A DNA stretch of 64,000 nt from Mesobacillus maritimus (GCF_019749255.1 NZ_JACWFH010000008.1:126352-190351); one strand, 5' to 3'. Positions 37,122 through 46,598 are shown, numbered from the stretch's first letter. Notes: a model not told the origin generated them from the letters alone. Translations and numbers: made by a program.

Positions 37122-37226
37122 GGGATGCTACTGTTTAAAATAAGGGAAGGTTATTTCTTTGTTACTAGCTGTAGAATACAATAACGAATCCACTACGTCA
37201 ATAGTGGAAATCAACAAGGAGATACT

Positions 37227-38306
37227 ATGACCACATACATTAAGGATATGGTTAATCACAGTAATCACAAAAGGATTACCTATGCAGAGTTTATCAGAGC
37301 TGCCCTATATCATCCTGAGCAAGGCTATTATATGAAAAATGATATAAAAATAGGGCGCTCAGGCGATTTTATTACAACGAGCAATGTATCAGATATATAC
37401 GGGAAAATAATCGCCAAATGGTATGCCGTCAATCATTTAAAGTATAAGCTTCCAGCAGCTGTTTGTGAAATCGGCGGTGGAACAGGGCGGTTTGCTAAGG
37501 CGTTTCTGGAAGGATGGGAGCAATATTCTTCCGTCCCATTAACGTATTGGCTGGTTGAAGCAAGTCCCTATCATCGACAATTGCAGGCTGAGAAGCTCGT
37601 TGGTTTTAATAATTTTGTACAGAACCAGAATATAAATGAGCTTCGTGATTTTACAGGGTTAATCTTTTCTAACGAACTTTTTGATGCCCTCTCCGTTCAT
37701 GTTATTGAAAAGAGGGGAGGCGAACTATGCGAGGTAATGATTACCTCGGGAGAGCATGGACTCAAGGAAGTCCTCGTGCCGCTTGAAAACCAAGAGATTT
37801 TGACATTTGTTGAAAAAAATGGTGTTTACTTAAATGAAGGACAGCGGATTGAGATTCCGTTAGAAATGGAAGAAATGGTAAAATCGATTAGTGAGATGCT
37901 TACACGTGGAATCGTTTTTACCGTTGATTATGGATACACAAGAGAAGAATGGCAAAGACCTGAAAGGAAAAATGGGAGCTTAAGGGGTTATTACCGGCAA
38001 CAAATGTATGAAGATGTCTTACAGTTTCCTGGGATGATGGATATTACCAGCCATGTTCATTTTGATGCCCTCATTCGTTCTGGCGAAGAACATAACTTGA
38101 AGTTAAAGGTGAAACAAAGACAGGATGAATTTTTATTAACCGCAGGGATTTTGGATGAATTAGCTAACACATATGACCCAGATCCTTTCTCAGAACAAAG
38201 CAAACTGAATAGGGCGATAAAAAGTCTCGTTTTACCTGGCGGTATGAGTAGTGCCTTTCACGTCATCATTCAAGAAAAAGGCTTGAATTCAAATGAATCA
38301 GTTTAG
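37227..38306 (+). CDS. SAM-dependent methyltransferase, MidA/NDUFAF7 family
   Basis: 359 residues. SAM-binding motif CEIGGGTGRFAKAFLEG near 83-99, LFSNELFDALSVHVIEK (about 147-163), and VFTVDYGYTREEW near 230. These are the features of the DUF185/MidA family, whose mitochondrial member methylates an arginine of complex I. The bacterial target is unknown. AAGGAG precedes the ATG. Alone in its unit and convergent with yqgY. Confidence 0.85.
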   Translation: MTTYIKDMVNHSNHKRITYAEFIRAALYHPEQGYYMKNDIKIGRSGDFITTSNVSDIYGKIIAKWYAVNHLKYKLPAAVCEIGGGTGRFAKAFLEGWEQYSSVPLTYWLVEASPYHRQLQAEKLVGFNNFVQNQNINELRDFTGLIFSNELFDALSVHVIEKRGGELCEVMITSGEHGLKEVLVPLENQEILTFVEKNGVYLNEGQRIEIPLEMEEMVKSISEMLTRGIVFTVDYGYTREEWQRPERKNGSLRGYYRQQMYEDVLQFPGMMDITSHVHFDALIRSGEEHNLKLKVKQRQDEFLLTAGILDELANTYDPDPFSEQSKLNRAIKSLVLPGGMSSAFHVIIQEKGLNSNESV

Positions 38307-38322
38307 TATAAAAGGCAATAGA

Positions 38323-38354
38323 AAAAAGCGATGGGAAATTCCATCGCTTTTTGG
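38323..38354. terminator. Bidirectional terminator between the methyltransferase gene and yqgY
   Basis: AAAAGCGATGGAA pairs with TTCCATCGCTTTT, with runs of A and T on the flanks. Confidence 0.85.
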
Positions 38355-38368
38355 TTGCAGCTTGGGCA

Positions 38369-38611
38369 TTAATGTCCTGCACCAGGTACCATTAAGAATG
38401 TGGTGTAATAAGTAAATCCTGCAAAGAAAACCGTTAAGTATGCTCCGAATATGTATATATACATGCGTTCGGATAATTTCAAATAACTTAATAGCAAGAA
38501 AAACCCAGTTTGCCCAAAGAAAAGCAAGGATGCTGTATGCATATCCCCTACAAAAAACATGACTGCGAAAATACCTGTCCAGAATCCTAAAACCCTGTAC
38601 ATCCGATCCAT
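38369..38611 (-). CDS. yqgY: DUF2626 membrane protein YqgY
   Basis: 80 residues, reading MDRMYRVLGFWTGIFAVMFF ... FLMVPGAGH. Three hydrophobic helices. DUF2626 family, same place as yqgY in B. subtilis. Function unknown. Start ATG 38611 behind GGAGGGG. Confidence 0.88.
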   Translation of the reverse strand: MDRMYRVLGFWTGIFAVMFFVGDMHTASLLFFGQTGFFLLLSYLKLSERMYIYIFGAYLTVFFAGFTYYTTFLMVPGAGH

Positions 38612-38692
38612 AGCCACCCCTCCTTTTTACCAATCAAGTCCATCACATTCCAATTATAAAGTAAAGAGGAGGGAAAAGTAAATAAGCATTGT

Positions 38693-39394
38693 TTAAACGG
38701 TTACTAATGCCTGGTATGTGCAGGATTCACAACCAGCAATAAGGTTCTCTTTTTCAATTAGTTCGATATCTCCGAATAATGATTCAAACATACCTTTTAA
38801 GAACTCTACGTGCATGGTACAGACTGTTTCAGGATGTTCCATTGCCACTTCCTTGAATGGGCAGTTAAAAATTTGAAAGTAAATTTTAGTTTGCTCTTCA
38901 TTTGATTCGAACTCAGGGTAAAAACCTGCAATAGTAGCTGCACCCTTAACGATATTTAACTTTTGCTCAAATGTTAAGTCTTCAACATGTTGGTGATGGC
39001 CAGCCATTTCTTGCTCAATTAATTCCATGCCTAGTCGCTTACCTGTGAGATATAAGGCTTTCTTGCCTTCTTCTCCTAGTGACATCATTGTTATCATGGC
39101 AATTTTCGAAAGCAATTGATAATCTCGGTATGGAAAATTCAACTGTATAACATCTTCAGACAAGCGGTATAGTCTGCTTGGGCGGCCACCTTTTCCGGTT
39201 TTCTTTGTTTCAGAAACCAGCATGTTCACATCTTCTAATTTAGATAAATGGAGCCTTGCCACATTTGGGTGTATTTCAAAATTATCGGCAATTTCTTGCA
39301 CAGTCACATCTTTATGACGTTTCGTAATGTATTGATAAATATAGTAGCGCGTGGGATCAGATAAAACACTTGTTATTTTTAATGTTTGTTCCAC
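38693..39394 (-). CDS. Winged-helix transcriptional regulator with conserved cysteines (COG2345/SufR-like)
   Basis: 233 residues. N-terminal winged helix (about 8-75): SVLSDPTRYYIYQYI, VQEIADNFEIHPNVARLHLSKL, and a GKGGRPSRLYRL wing. The C-terminal domain has C-X13-C (FNCPFKE...VCTMH) and near the end GCESC. The cysteine pattern resembles SufR-type regulators that hold an Fe-S cluster, though spacing differs. Targets unknown. It is divergent from the comG operon across 233 bases, so it could touch that promoter, but this is not shown. GTG start, seven bases from AGAGGTG. Confidence 0.78.
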   Translation of the reverse strand: MEQTLKITSVLSDPTRYYIYQYITKRHKDVTVQEIADNFEIHPNVARLHLSKLEDVNMLVSETKKTGKGGRPSRLYRLSEDVIQLNFPYRDYQLLSKIAMITMMSLGEEGKKALYLTGKRLGMELIEQEMAGHHQHVEDLTFEQKLNIVKGAATIAGFYPEFESNEEQTKIYFQIFNCPFKEVAMEHPETVCTMHVEFLKGMFESLFGDIELIEKENLIAGCESCTYQALVTV

Positions 39395-39627
39395 CCTGCT
39401 TCACCTCTTACTGCTGAATTTTCTTTTATTATAATACAGCAGGAAATTGGGTTAACACTGTTTGCACTATATGTTTAGAAAATGTTCACAACTAAATGAC
39501 GATTTAATGAACGAAAAAATTCATTGATCAACTCAATTAACAGACACAATTTATCCATATATTTTTGCGTACGTATGAAGGAAAGGGAGTGAATAAGTAG
39601 AATTCATATCCTTATAAAAACTAGGAG

Positions 39628-40710
39628 GTGTTTAAAATTGAACAATCCATTCAAGCATTAGCAAATCGTATTTTGACAGATGCATTGCATAAAGGCGCTT
39701 CGGATATCCATATCATCCCTCAAGGGAAAAATACGGTAATAAAGATACGCCTTGGTAACCAACTCCTGCATCGATATCATCTCAAAAAGGATGTATGCGA
39801 ACGACTCATCTCTCATTTTAAATTTATTTCTTCCATGGATATTGGCGATAAAAGGCGTCCACAAAGTGGAGCACACTCATACTGCTACAAAGGTATCGAA
39901 GTGGGTCTAAGAATTTCAACCCTTCCTGCAGCCAAACTTGAAAGTATGGTCATTCGCCTACTACCCCAGCAAAATCAAATTCCCTTTTACAAGCTTTCCC
40001 TATTCTCAGACACATCCAATAAACTTATTTCTCTTATGAAGCATGCCCATGGGTTAGTTATTCTCACTGGTCCAACAGGTAGTGGGAAATCAACCACCTT
40101 GTATTCCCTCCTTTCAGAAGCCTCACAAATTATTAACAGACATGTCATTACGCTCGAGGATCCCATCGAAATGCAGAGCGACAATATGCTTCAGATTCAG
40201 GTGAATGAAAAGGCAGGAATCTCATATGGCTCCGGCTTAAAAGCCATTCTTCGCCATGACCCCGATATTATTATGGTAGGAGAAATTCGCGATCAAGAAA
40301 CAGCAGAAATCGCTGTTCGTGCAGCGTTAACCGGTCATCTTGTATTGACAACGATGCATACCCGTGATGCAAAAGGGGCGATTTATCGCCTTTTAGAATT
40401 CGGGATTAATTGGTTAGAAATTGAACAGACCTTAATTGCTGTAACCGCACAGCGCTTAGTGGAGCTTGTATGTCCGTATTGTGAAGGTGAATGTCCTCCT
40501 CATTGCTATTCAGCTGGTCGTGGAAAGAGGGGGAGTATTTTTGAAATTTTAAGTGGAAGTTCATTAAATGCTGTCCTAAGAGAATCAAAGGGAATAAAGG
40601 AAGAATTGCAGTATCGAACATTAAGGGACGCCTTAAGGAAGGGGATTGCCCTTGGATATATAAAGGAGGAAGAGTTTAAGAGGTGGATATTGGATGAGCA
40701 AGAAAATTAA
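39628..40710 (+). CDS. comGA: Competence pseudopilus ATPase ComGA
   Basis: Cytoplasmic secretion-type ATPase (PilB/GspE family) that drives pseudopilus assembly for DNA uptake. About 360 residues: ASDIHI near 22-27, Walker A GPTGSGKST, Asp box ITLEDPIE, Walker B DPDIIMVGEIRD and TMHTRDAKG. The Cys pairs CPYC and CPPHC near 285-300 recall the zinc site of the family. Start uncertain: GTG 39628 overlaps AGGAGG, whereas an ATT codon at 39637 has ideal eight-base spacing. First gene of comGA-GG. No clear ComK box was found upstream. Confidence 0.92.
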   Translation: MFKIEQSIQALANRILTDALHKGASDIHIIPQGKNTVIKIRLGNQLLHRYHLKKDVCERLISHFKFISSMDIGDKRRPQSGAHSYCYKGIEVGLRISTLPAAKLESMVIRLLPQQNQIPFYKLSLFSDTSNKLISLMKHAHGLVILTGPTGSGKSTTLYSLLSEASQIINRHVITLEDPIEMQSDNMLQIQVNEKAGISYGSGLKAILRHDPDIIMVGEIRDQETAEIAVRAALTGHLVLTTMHTRDAKGAIYRLLEFGINWLEIEQTLIAVTAQRLVELVCPYCEGECPPHCYSAGRGKRGSIFEILSGSSLNAVLRESKGIKEELQYRTLRDALRKGIALGYIKEEEFKRWILDEQEN

Positions 40711-41728
40711 ATGGCCTGTGCAGGAGCAGGCCCATTTTTTGAAACATGTTGGTGATTTATTATCGCGTGGCTATCCAATCGCAGAAGCAATTGATTCAAT
40801 TTCTCTTTATTTAGACAACAAGAAAAAGCGTGAGATCAGAGAATGCCTAGCGAGCTTAAAAGAGGGTTATCCATTTTTTCGTGTGTTGTCAGATCTAAAT
40901 TTTAATAAGGACTTGGTTAGTTATGTATACTTTGCCGAACAGCATGGTGGTTTGGCCAATGCGATAGTTGAAGGGAGTACGATGGTTCTTAAACGAGACG
41001 CAGATTATAAAAGGTTGAAAGGTTTATTGAGCTACCCTATCTTCTTAGTCTTCTTGACAGTATTTCTTTTCTATTTTGTTGACAATGCATTGCTACCGCG
41101 ATTTTTGGTGCTTTATCAAAACATGGAAGTGGAGGCAACCTTCTTTAGTAGGGTAATTAGTGCCTTCGGTACATTTATGCCCATCGCTTTTTATCTTCTT
41201 CTTACCTTGCTCTTTGTCACTAGCCTCTATCATATGTTTGTCTTCAAAAAGTATCGAATACTCGATCAGAGGAAAAAGCTCATCCGGATTCCATTGATTG
41301 GCCTGTTCTTCAAGCTACTATATTCTCATTACTTCTCAACTCAGTTGAGCTATCTATTATCTGGAGGGATGTCAGTCATTGATGCATTGCAGGTCTTTGA
41401 GAAAAATATCCATGAGCCATTCTCAGTAGAACTAGGGCAAGAAATAAAAGCATGTCTTTCTACTGGTATGGATTTGGATGTTGCTGTATCGTCTTATTCT
41501 TTTTTTGAAGAAGAGCTTGGGCGAATTATTAAGCATGGCCAAGAAAATGGAAAACTAGATCAGGAATTGTTTTTTTATAGCCGACATTGTCTTTCTAAAT
41601 TGGAGGAAAAAACGGAAAAGTCGATGAAAATTATTCAGCCATTATTGTTTAGCGTGATTGGCATTCTTATTGTCTCGCTTTATTTGGCCATCTTACTGCC
41701 AATGTTTCAACTTATTCAAGGAATTTAA
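40694..41728 (+). CDS. comGB: Competence pseudopilus membrane protein ComGB
   Basis: Polytopic inner-membrane platform protein (GspF/PilC family), 344 residues. Two homologous cytoplasmic domains: HFLKHVGDLLSRGYPIAEAID at the N-terminus and FSTQLSYLLSGGMSVIDALQ near 215. Membrane segments lie near 115-140, 155-180 and 315-340. Overlaps comGA by 17 bases. Confidence 0.93.
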   Translation: MSKKIKWPVQEQAHFLKHVGDLLSRGYPIAEAIDSISLYLDNKKKREIRECLASLKEGYPFFRVLSDLNFNKDLVSYVYFAEQHGGLANAIVEGSTMVLKRDADYKRLKGLLSYPIFLVFLTVFLFYFVDNALLPRFLVLYQNMEVEATFFSRVISAFGTFMPIAFYLLLTLLFVTSLYHMFVFKKYRILDQRKKLIRIPLIGLFFKLLYSHYFSTQLSYLLSGGMSVIDALQVFEKNIHEPFSVELGQEIKACLSTGMDLDVAVSSYSFFEEELGRIIKHGQENGKLDQELFFYSRHCLSKLEEKTEKSMKIIQPLLFSVIGILIVSLYLAILLPMFQLIQGI

Positions 41729-41792
41729 AGTTTATGAAAGGCAGTTTCGTTGCGCTTTAATGTAAGTAATGAATGAAAGGATGGATGATGAC

Positions 41793-42110
41793 ATGAAAAA
41801 TGAAAAGGGTTTTACGTTAATTGAAATGATGATTGTCTTAATGGTCATTTCAGTACTTCTCATTATTACGGTTCCAAACGTTACGCAGCATAACAACACA
41901 ATTAATACGAAGGGCTGCGATGCGTTTGTAAAAATGGTCGAGGGACAGGTTCAAGCTTATAATATAGATAAAAAAAGCCTTCCATCTTCTGTGAATGATC
42001 TTGTCAGTGGTGGATATTTAAAAACTGGAGAGACAACGTGTCCTGACGGGCGACAAATTACCTTAACAGCTGGAGGGGTTGTTAGTGCTATTAAACCGAC
42101 ATCAAACTAA
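41793..42110 (+). CDS. comGC: Major pseudopilin ComGC
   Basis: Major subunit of the competence pseudopilus, 105 residues. Class III signal KNEKG cleaved before FTLIEMMIVLMVIS by ComC peptidase; E5 of the mature protein is present. Two cysteines (KGCDAF and TTCPDG) fit the intramolecular disulfide known in ComGC. Start ATG 41793 follows GGATGG by eight bases. Earlier in-frame ATGs at 41769 and 41781 are less well spaced. Confidence 0.93.
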   Translation: MKNEKGFTLIEMMIVLMVISVLLIITVPNVTQHNNTINTKGCDAFVKMVEGQVQAYNIDKKSLPSSVNDLVSGGYLKTGETTCPDGRQITLTAGGVVSAIKPTSN

Positions 42111-42550
42111 TGGATGCTAAGAGCAATGGGTTCACACTAATTGAAACACTCATTGTCCTATCTGCTTTTCTGATTATGTCTTTTTCTTCTGTTCTTCTCT
42201 TAAAACCTACCCATCATTATCTACAAAGCCAAGTCTTCTTCTCACAACTTAAATCAGATCTGTATTTTGCCCAACAATATGCGATTGCCCATCAGGAGGA
42301 GGTTTCCGTTCACATCATGCCTGAATCAAATTATTACTATGTCCGAACGAGATTCAATGGCCCTATGCTTATTGAAAGAACCTATTCTCCAGAAATTAAG
42401 GTTAGGGAAGGGAGTCTTAAACTGTTTTTTCAGTTTATGGCGGATGGAAATACAAATAAATTTGGTACGTTTTTTATTGAAATTGGCAATAAACGATATC
42501 GGATGACGCTACTAATAGGGAGAGGGCGATTTTATGTGGTGGAAGAGTAA
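42110..42550 (+). CDS. comGD: Minor pseudopilin ComGD
   Basis: 146 residues with a type IV pilin-like leader SNG before FTLIETLIVLSAFLIMSF. Minor pseudopilin for DNA uptake. The ATG shares its A with the comGC TAA stop, so translation is coupled. Confidence 0.88.
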   Translation: MDAKSNGFTLIETLIVLSAFLIMSFSSVLLLKPTHHYLQSQVFFSQLKSDLYFAQQYAIAHQEEVSVHIMPESNYYYVRTRFNGPMLIERTYSPEIKVREGSLKLFFQFMADGNTNKFGTFFIEIGNKRYRMTLLIGRGRFYVVEE

Positions 42551-42872
42551 TGGTGGATTCTTTCTCGCTGAGCTACTCTTGTCTCTATCGGCTTGGTTAA
42601 TTGCAACAACTATTCTGCTGCCACTAGCTATATACCTGATTGGTCAGTCTATAGACCTCCGACATGGGACAGATGCCATACACTTAGTTTATGAGCGTCT
42701 GCAAGAAATGAAATTAGGAATTGCACCAACAGAAATCGATAGGGTCGAAAAGAATGGAGTGGTATTTAATTATAAAATGATTCATCACGAATCCGAATCA
42801 GTGATGGAGGTGTGTGTCGAGTATAATGGTTATTTTTCTGAGAAGCGTTCAAAATGTGCATTTGCAGAATGA
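42534..42872 (+). CDS. comGE: Minor pseudopilin ComGE
   Basis: 112 residues, reading MWWKSNGGFFLAELLLSLSAW. Pilin-like N-terminus with Glu at +5 after GG. Overlaps comGD by 17 bases and comGF at its end. Identity rests on order and pilin leader rather than strong sequence conservation. Confidence 0.82.
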   Translation: MWWKSNGGFFLAELLLSLSAWLIATTILLPLAIYLIGQSIDLRHGTDAIHLVYERLQEMKLGIAPTEIDRVEKNGVVFNYKMIHHESESVMEVCVEYNGYFSEKRSKCAFAE

Positions 42873-43293
42873 GAAAGGTTTTACTTTAGTAGAAATGCTC
42901 ATTGCATTTATGGTTTTTTGCATGCTTGCGTCTTTTTATCCGCTTGCCATAAAGACAATAGCTTCTCATAACGATGTAGAGCAAAGAAATCAAAGACTTG
43001 AATGGGAGGTGTTTCTCAGTCAACTCAAAAAAGAAGCACGTGTATCAGATCAAATTACGGTTTCAGCTGATAAGTTGCTCATTGAAAAAAATGGCGAAAC
43101 CATTTTATACGAAAAATATGGATCGATTCTCAGGAGGAGGGTGAACTACACTGGACATGAGACGCTTTTGCAAAATGTAACGAACGTACGGTTTTTCAAA
43201 ATTACTGGAGGGTTTGGCATTCACGTTCAGGACCTTGATCAAGTTGAATACGGTGCTAATATTAGGTCGTTTATTAGTACGGAGGGGAAGTGA
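42856..43293 (+). CDS. comGF: Minor pseudopilin ComGF
   Basis: About 145 residues. The leader QNEKG precedes FTLVEMLIAFMVFCMLASFYP, a class III signal. The start is uncertain. GTG 42856 gives MHLQNEKG. The frame is open further up to 42814 inside comGE. Translation is probably coupled to comGE. Confidence 0.82.
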   Translation: MHLQNEKGFTLVEMLIAFMVFCMLASFYPLAIKTIASHNDVEQRNQRLEWEVFLSQLKKEARVSDQITVSADKLLIEKNGETILYEKYGSILRRRVNYTGHETLLQNVTNVRFFKITGGFGIHVQDLDQVEYGANIRSFISTEGK

Positions 43294-43296
43294 CGA

Positions 43297-43671
43297 ATGG
43301 GTGAGAAAGGTTTTACTTACCCTTTGTCACTTGGGGTATTGGTCTTCATTAGCTTGTTTCTTTTAATGCTCGTCGAGCAAAATGGAATAGAGAGAAGGTT
43401 TTTTAAGGAGACCGAGACGATTCTGTTAGTTGAATACTATTTCCAAGCTTCGGTAGTAGAAGCTGAGCAGCTATTCAACAAAGACGAACTAGCGCAGCTA
43501 GGAACGTTTGAATATAAAAATGGGGAAGTAAGATTCACGCGACGCCATCTTTCGCAAGTGCTTGAGGAGGTCACCTTAACCCTAAAGTTAAATACAGGTG
43601 AACAATGGGTTGCCATTGTACAATATGACCGAGTAAAACAAAAATTTGTAAAATGGATCGAGAAGAACTAA
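43297..43671 (+). CDS. comGG: Competence protein ComGG
   Basis: 124 residues, reading MGEKGFTYPLSLGVLVFISLFLLML, with a pilin-like leader of only four residues before FTYP. This is an atypical site lacking the usual Glu at +5, as known for ComGG. GGAGGGG upstream. Three bases after comGF. Confidence 0.85.
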   Translation: MGEKGFTYPLSLGVLVFISLFLLMLVEQNGIERRFFKETETILLVEYYFQASVVEAEQLFNKDELAQLGTFEYKNGEVRFTRRHLSQVLEEVTLTLKLNTGEQWVAIVQYDRVKQKFVKWIEKN

Positions 43672-43743
43672 TAGGCGATTAGTAGCAGGTTTAAATGGGT
43701 GGATTTTGGACAGACTTGTAAGGTGAGAAAGTAGGTGTCAAAT

Positions 43744-43926
43744 ATGAAAACAAATGATTATGTTAAATATTTAACGCAGACTGTGGTAAAATATGCCGAG
43801 CAACCTAAGGAAGAACGAGTCAAGATTAGAGTGGAGAGAAAATCAGAGAAATCTCCGTTCTTATTGCGTTGGTTCGGGATTATCCCTTATTCATTTATGC
43901 TATTGATAAAACGTCGTAAACACTAA
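43744..43926 (+). CDS. yqzE: YqzE family protein
   Basis: 60 residues, reading MKTNDYVKYLTQTVVKYAEQ ... KSPFLLRWFGIIPYSFML ... KRRKH. Soluble N-half, one C-terminal hydrophobic segment. Always found after comG in Bacillus. Function unknown. No terminator separates it from comGG, so likely read with the operon. ATG 43744 is chosen for its AGGTG spacing over GTG 43735. Confidence 0.85.
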   Translation: MKTNDYVKYLTQTVVKYAEQPKEERVKIRVERKSEKSPFLLRWFGIIPYSFMLLIKRRKH

Positions 43927-43928
43927 AC

Positions 43929-43957
43929 GAAAACCCGGCAATGCCGGGTTTTTTTAT
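43929..43957. terminator. Terminator between yqzE and yqhG
   Basis: AAAACCCGGCA pairs with TGCCGGGTTTT, then TTTTATTTT. Convergent genes share it. Confidence 0.9.
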
Positions 43958-43958
43958 T

Positions 43959-44753
43959 TTAGATTGCTTGATCAGTAAGGTAAAATATCCCACCGTTGAT
44001 AACGGAAATAGTAATCTTTGGTTCAAACTGCTCTCGTAAAGCTTGTTTTTCAATTTCATAACTCTCTGTATCATCTTCTATATCTTTATAAAAGTGCTCC
44101 AATAATTGTAAATCTTTTTCCCATCGTTGTCGGGCTTCCTCTGCCCAGGTGTGATCCTCTTCACTAAGGTTGGCTCGAAGCAGATTTTCAATTCTGGTTA
44201 CACCGCTTTTTGGCATGATTATAGGTGAGAGTGTGAAAGCATAGTCTGGTATTTTGGGTGTCAATGGAACTTGTAACAAACGGTCATGAAACCCGGTAAC
44301 CATTCGACCATTGATTAATTGTAAGCCGATGGATTGATATACATCACGTTTTCGATCACATTGGTAGGAGATTTTTGTATTTAAACATAACCAAGGGAGC
44401 AATGGAGTTTGCCTGCCGGGAGCTCCCTGGTAATTTTCATATAATCGAATATAGCCAGCAAGTTTCTTTGAGGATGAGAAAATTTGGTGCAACCTTGGGG
44501 AACCAAAGTGAATATTCTCTCCTTTAAGGTCGCTAGGGACTTGCTGTTGATTTGTGATCAATGTAAGTTTCATGGGATTTGGGACCCCACCAGTTTTTTC
44601 TAAGTAGTGCCAGTAAAATGGTCGATTCATTAGCTCTTTATCCATTTCCTCTGTTAACTGCACGGTCATATAACTAGGACTTGAAGCGACTAGTTCACAG
44701 TTATTAGCCTGAAAGTATCTTAGAAGAAAATCATGAATTTCCTGTTGCTGCAT
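43959..44753 (-). CDS. yqhG: YqhG family protein
   Basis: 264 residues, soluble. N-terminal MQQQEIHDFLLRYFQANNCEL, middle FGSPRLHQIFSSSKK, and a helical C-terminus rich in Glu. Family of unknown function that travels with the Snf2-type helicase YqhH. The start overlaps the yqhH stop by about 23 bases, implying coupled translation and a shared role. ATG 44753 is six bases from AAGGGG. Confidence 0.85.
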   Translation of the reverse strand: MQQQEIHDFLLRYFQANNCELVASSPSYMTVQLTEEMDKELMNRPFYWHYLEKTGGVPNPMKLTLITNQQQVPSDLKGENIHFGSPRLHQIFSSSKKLAGYIRLYENYQGAPGRQTPLLPWLCLNTKISYQCDRKRDVYQSIGLQLINGRMVTGFHDRLLQVPLTPKIPDYAFTLSPIIMPKSGVTRIENLLRANLSEEDHTWAEEARQRWEKDLQLLEHFYKDIEDDTESYEIEKQALREQFEPKITISVINGGIFYLTDQAI

Positions 44754-46419
44754 GTCCATCCCCTTCTCTCATTTCTTCAGCAAACTGGATCATTGAGGTG
44801 AAGTTTTCCATTTTAATTTTCATTTCCCCTTCGGAAGAGGAGTGACTGAAAATATCTACAAGATGTTCTTCAACCTTTCCAAAGTCCAGCTTAGTTAGGA
44901 TATCGTCTAAATCCCCAATTACCTTTTCGAAAAGATTGATTTTTTCATATAGCAGTTTCAGGATATGATCTTCAACAGTATCTTTAATGGCGAAGTTGTA
45001 AATCATTACATCCTTTTTTTGTCCAAGTCGGTGAATACGACCAATTCTTTGTTCAAGTCGCATTGGATTCCAAGGTAAATCAAAGTTAATAATATGGTTA
45101 CAAAATTGAAGGTTAATTCCTTCTCCACCGGCTTCTGTTGCAATCAAGACCTGTGCTTTCTTCTCAAATAGCTCTCTCATCCAGTCTTTTTTTCCTCGCT
45201 TAAAGCCACCTCTAAAGGGAACCGAAGAAATTCCATGTTGCTGCAAAAACCATTGCAAATATAATTGCGTGGCTCTGTACTCAGTAAAAACAATCACTTT
45301 ATCATCAATCTTTTTAATTAATTCTAACGTCTTTTCGGCCTTCGAATTTGAGGTTACCGCTTCTACTTTTTTTATAATGGAAGCGATCTTTTGTTCAAAT
45401 ATTGCTGATGGTGTTTCTTGACGTTTTAGCATGTTTTTCAATGTATAATAAACGGCTTCTCTACTGCTGCAGGCTTCACGTTGCAAGGTCATGATTGAAA
45501 ACGGACTTGATGCCGTTTCGCTTGTATTTTCCTTAAGCAACTGAATACTATCGTATAATTCCTGTTCGGCGCTTGTGAATTCAATAGGAATTGTTTCCAC
45601 ATGGCGTTTCGTCCATTCTATTCCCGTATCTTCACGCCTGTTACGGATCATTACTTTGTTAACGAGTTCTTGTAGATGCTTATCATCATCAATTGAACGA
45701 GCATCTTTTTTATATTTTCCATAAAAGGCTGATTCACTTCCTAAGTGTCCCGGCTTTAATAAACTAACAAGGTTAAAAATTTCAGATACCCGATTCTGAA
45801 TGGGGGTAGCTGTCAGCAACAGACAAAACTTCTTCTTTAAATTTTGCACAAATTCATAGTTTTTAGTTTTGCTGTTTTTTAGCTTGTGGGCCTCATCAAT
45901 GATGACCATATCATAGCTTTGTTGGAAGATAATATCTCGATGAGGGTTCCGTTTAGCTGTGTCAATGGACGACACAACTACGTCACATTGCTCCCATACA
46001 TAGCTCTTTCTTTGAGCTACTGCAGGAATGAAGAATTTCGTATTCAGTTCCATCTCCCACTGTGAAACTAGTGAAGCGGGTACAAGAATCAGGGCTTTTT
46101 TTACAAGACCTCTGATCATGTATTCCTTTAAAACAAGGCCAGCCTCGATGGTTTTTCCAAGTCCTACTTCGTCCGCAAGAATTGCTTTCCCATTCATATT
46201 TTCAACGACCTGTTTCGCTACCTCAAGTTGATGGGGTAAAGGAGTCAATTGTGAAAGATGTTTAGGGGCCTGTAAGCCTTCAAACTGTGGAATGAGCGTG
46301 TGCTGTTCAACCTCATTCGCGAGCTTATAAAGCTCCCAGTTCCCCCAAGGACCATCATTTGTGATTCTGTTTATGAGTTCATCTTGCCAAGAGGAATCAA
46401 AGGTAATTTGAACCGTCAA
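44731..46419 (-). CDS. yqhH: Snf2-family DEAD/DEAH ATPase YqhH
   Basis: 562-residue RapA/Snf2-like helicase. DEVGLGKTIEA (Walker A), LVPASLVSQW, DEAH in MVIIDEAHKLKN, LTATPIQNR, then helicase C with VIVFTEYRATQLYL, ATEAGGEGINLQFCN and QRIGRIHRLGQ. Probably a DNA or RNA polymerase-associated translocase. Start TTG 46419 is eight bases from AAAGGAG. The GTG at 46428 overlaps the ribosome site. Pairs with yqhG. Confidence 0.9.
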   Translation of the reverse strand: MTVQITFDSSWQDELINRITNDGPWGNWELYKLANEVEQHTLIPQFEGLQAPKHLSQLTPLPHQLEVAKQVVENMNGKAILADEVGLGKTIEAGLVLKEYMIRGLVKKALILVPASLVSQWEMELNTKFFIPAVAQRKSYVWEQCDVVVSSIDTAKRNPHRDIIFQQSYDMVIIDEAHKLKNSKTKNYEFVQNLKKKFCLLLTATPIQNRVSEIFNLVSLLKPGHLGSESAFYGKYKKDARSIDDDKHLQELVNKVMIRNRREDTGIEWTKRHVETIPIEFTSAEQELYDSIQLLKENTSETASSPFSIMTLQREACSSREAVYYTLKNMLKRQETPSAIFEQKIASIIKKVEAVTSNSKAEKTLELIKKIDDKVIVFTEYRATQLYLQWFLQQHGISSVPFRGGFKRGKKDWMRELFEKKAQVLIATEAGGEGINLQFCNHIINFDLPWNPMRLEQRIGRIHRLGQKKDVMIYNFAIKDTVEDHILKLLYEKINLFEKVIGDLDDILTKLDFGKVEEHLVDIFSHSSSEGEMKIKMENFTSMIQFAEEMREGDGHAATGNS

Positions 46420-46598
46420 ATTGTCCACTCCTTTAAAGGTAAAATATATTGCCGAAACTAGCTTAATAATGGTAGGATGGGAGTAGATTTGAATGTTTTG
46501 AAATTTACTACAATATGAAAATGGAAATAGCTGATTATTTAGTGGTTATCGTATAGCATGCCCTCACAATGAGAATTTTATAATAGCGGATGATGACA

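Noticed and set aside
39395-39627. ComK box upstream of comGA
   Set aside because: No clear AAAA-N5-TTTT pair at proper spacing could be found. AT-rich stretches alone are not enough.
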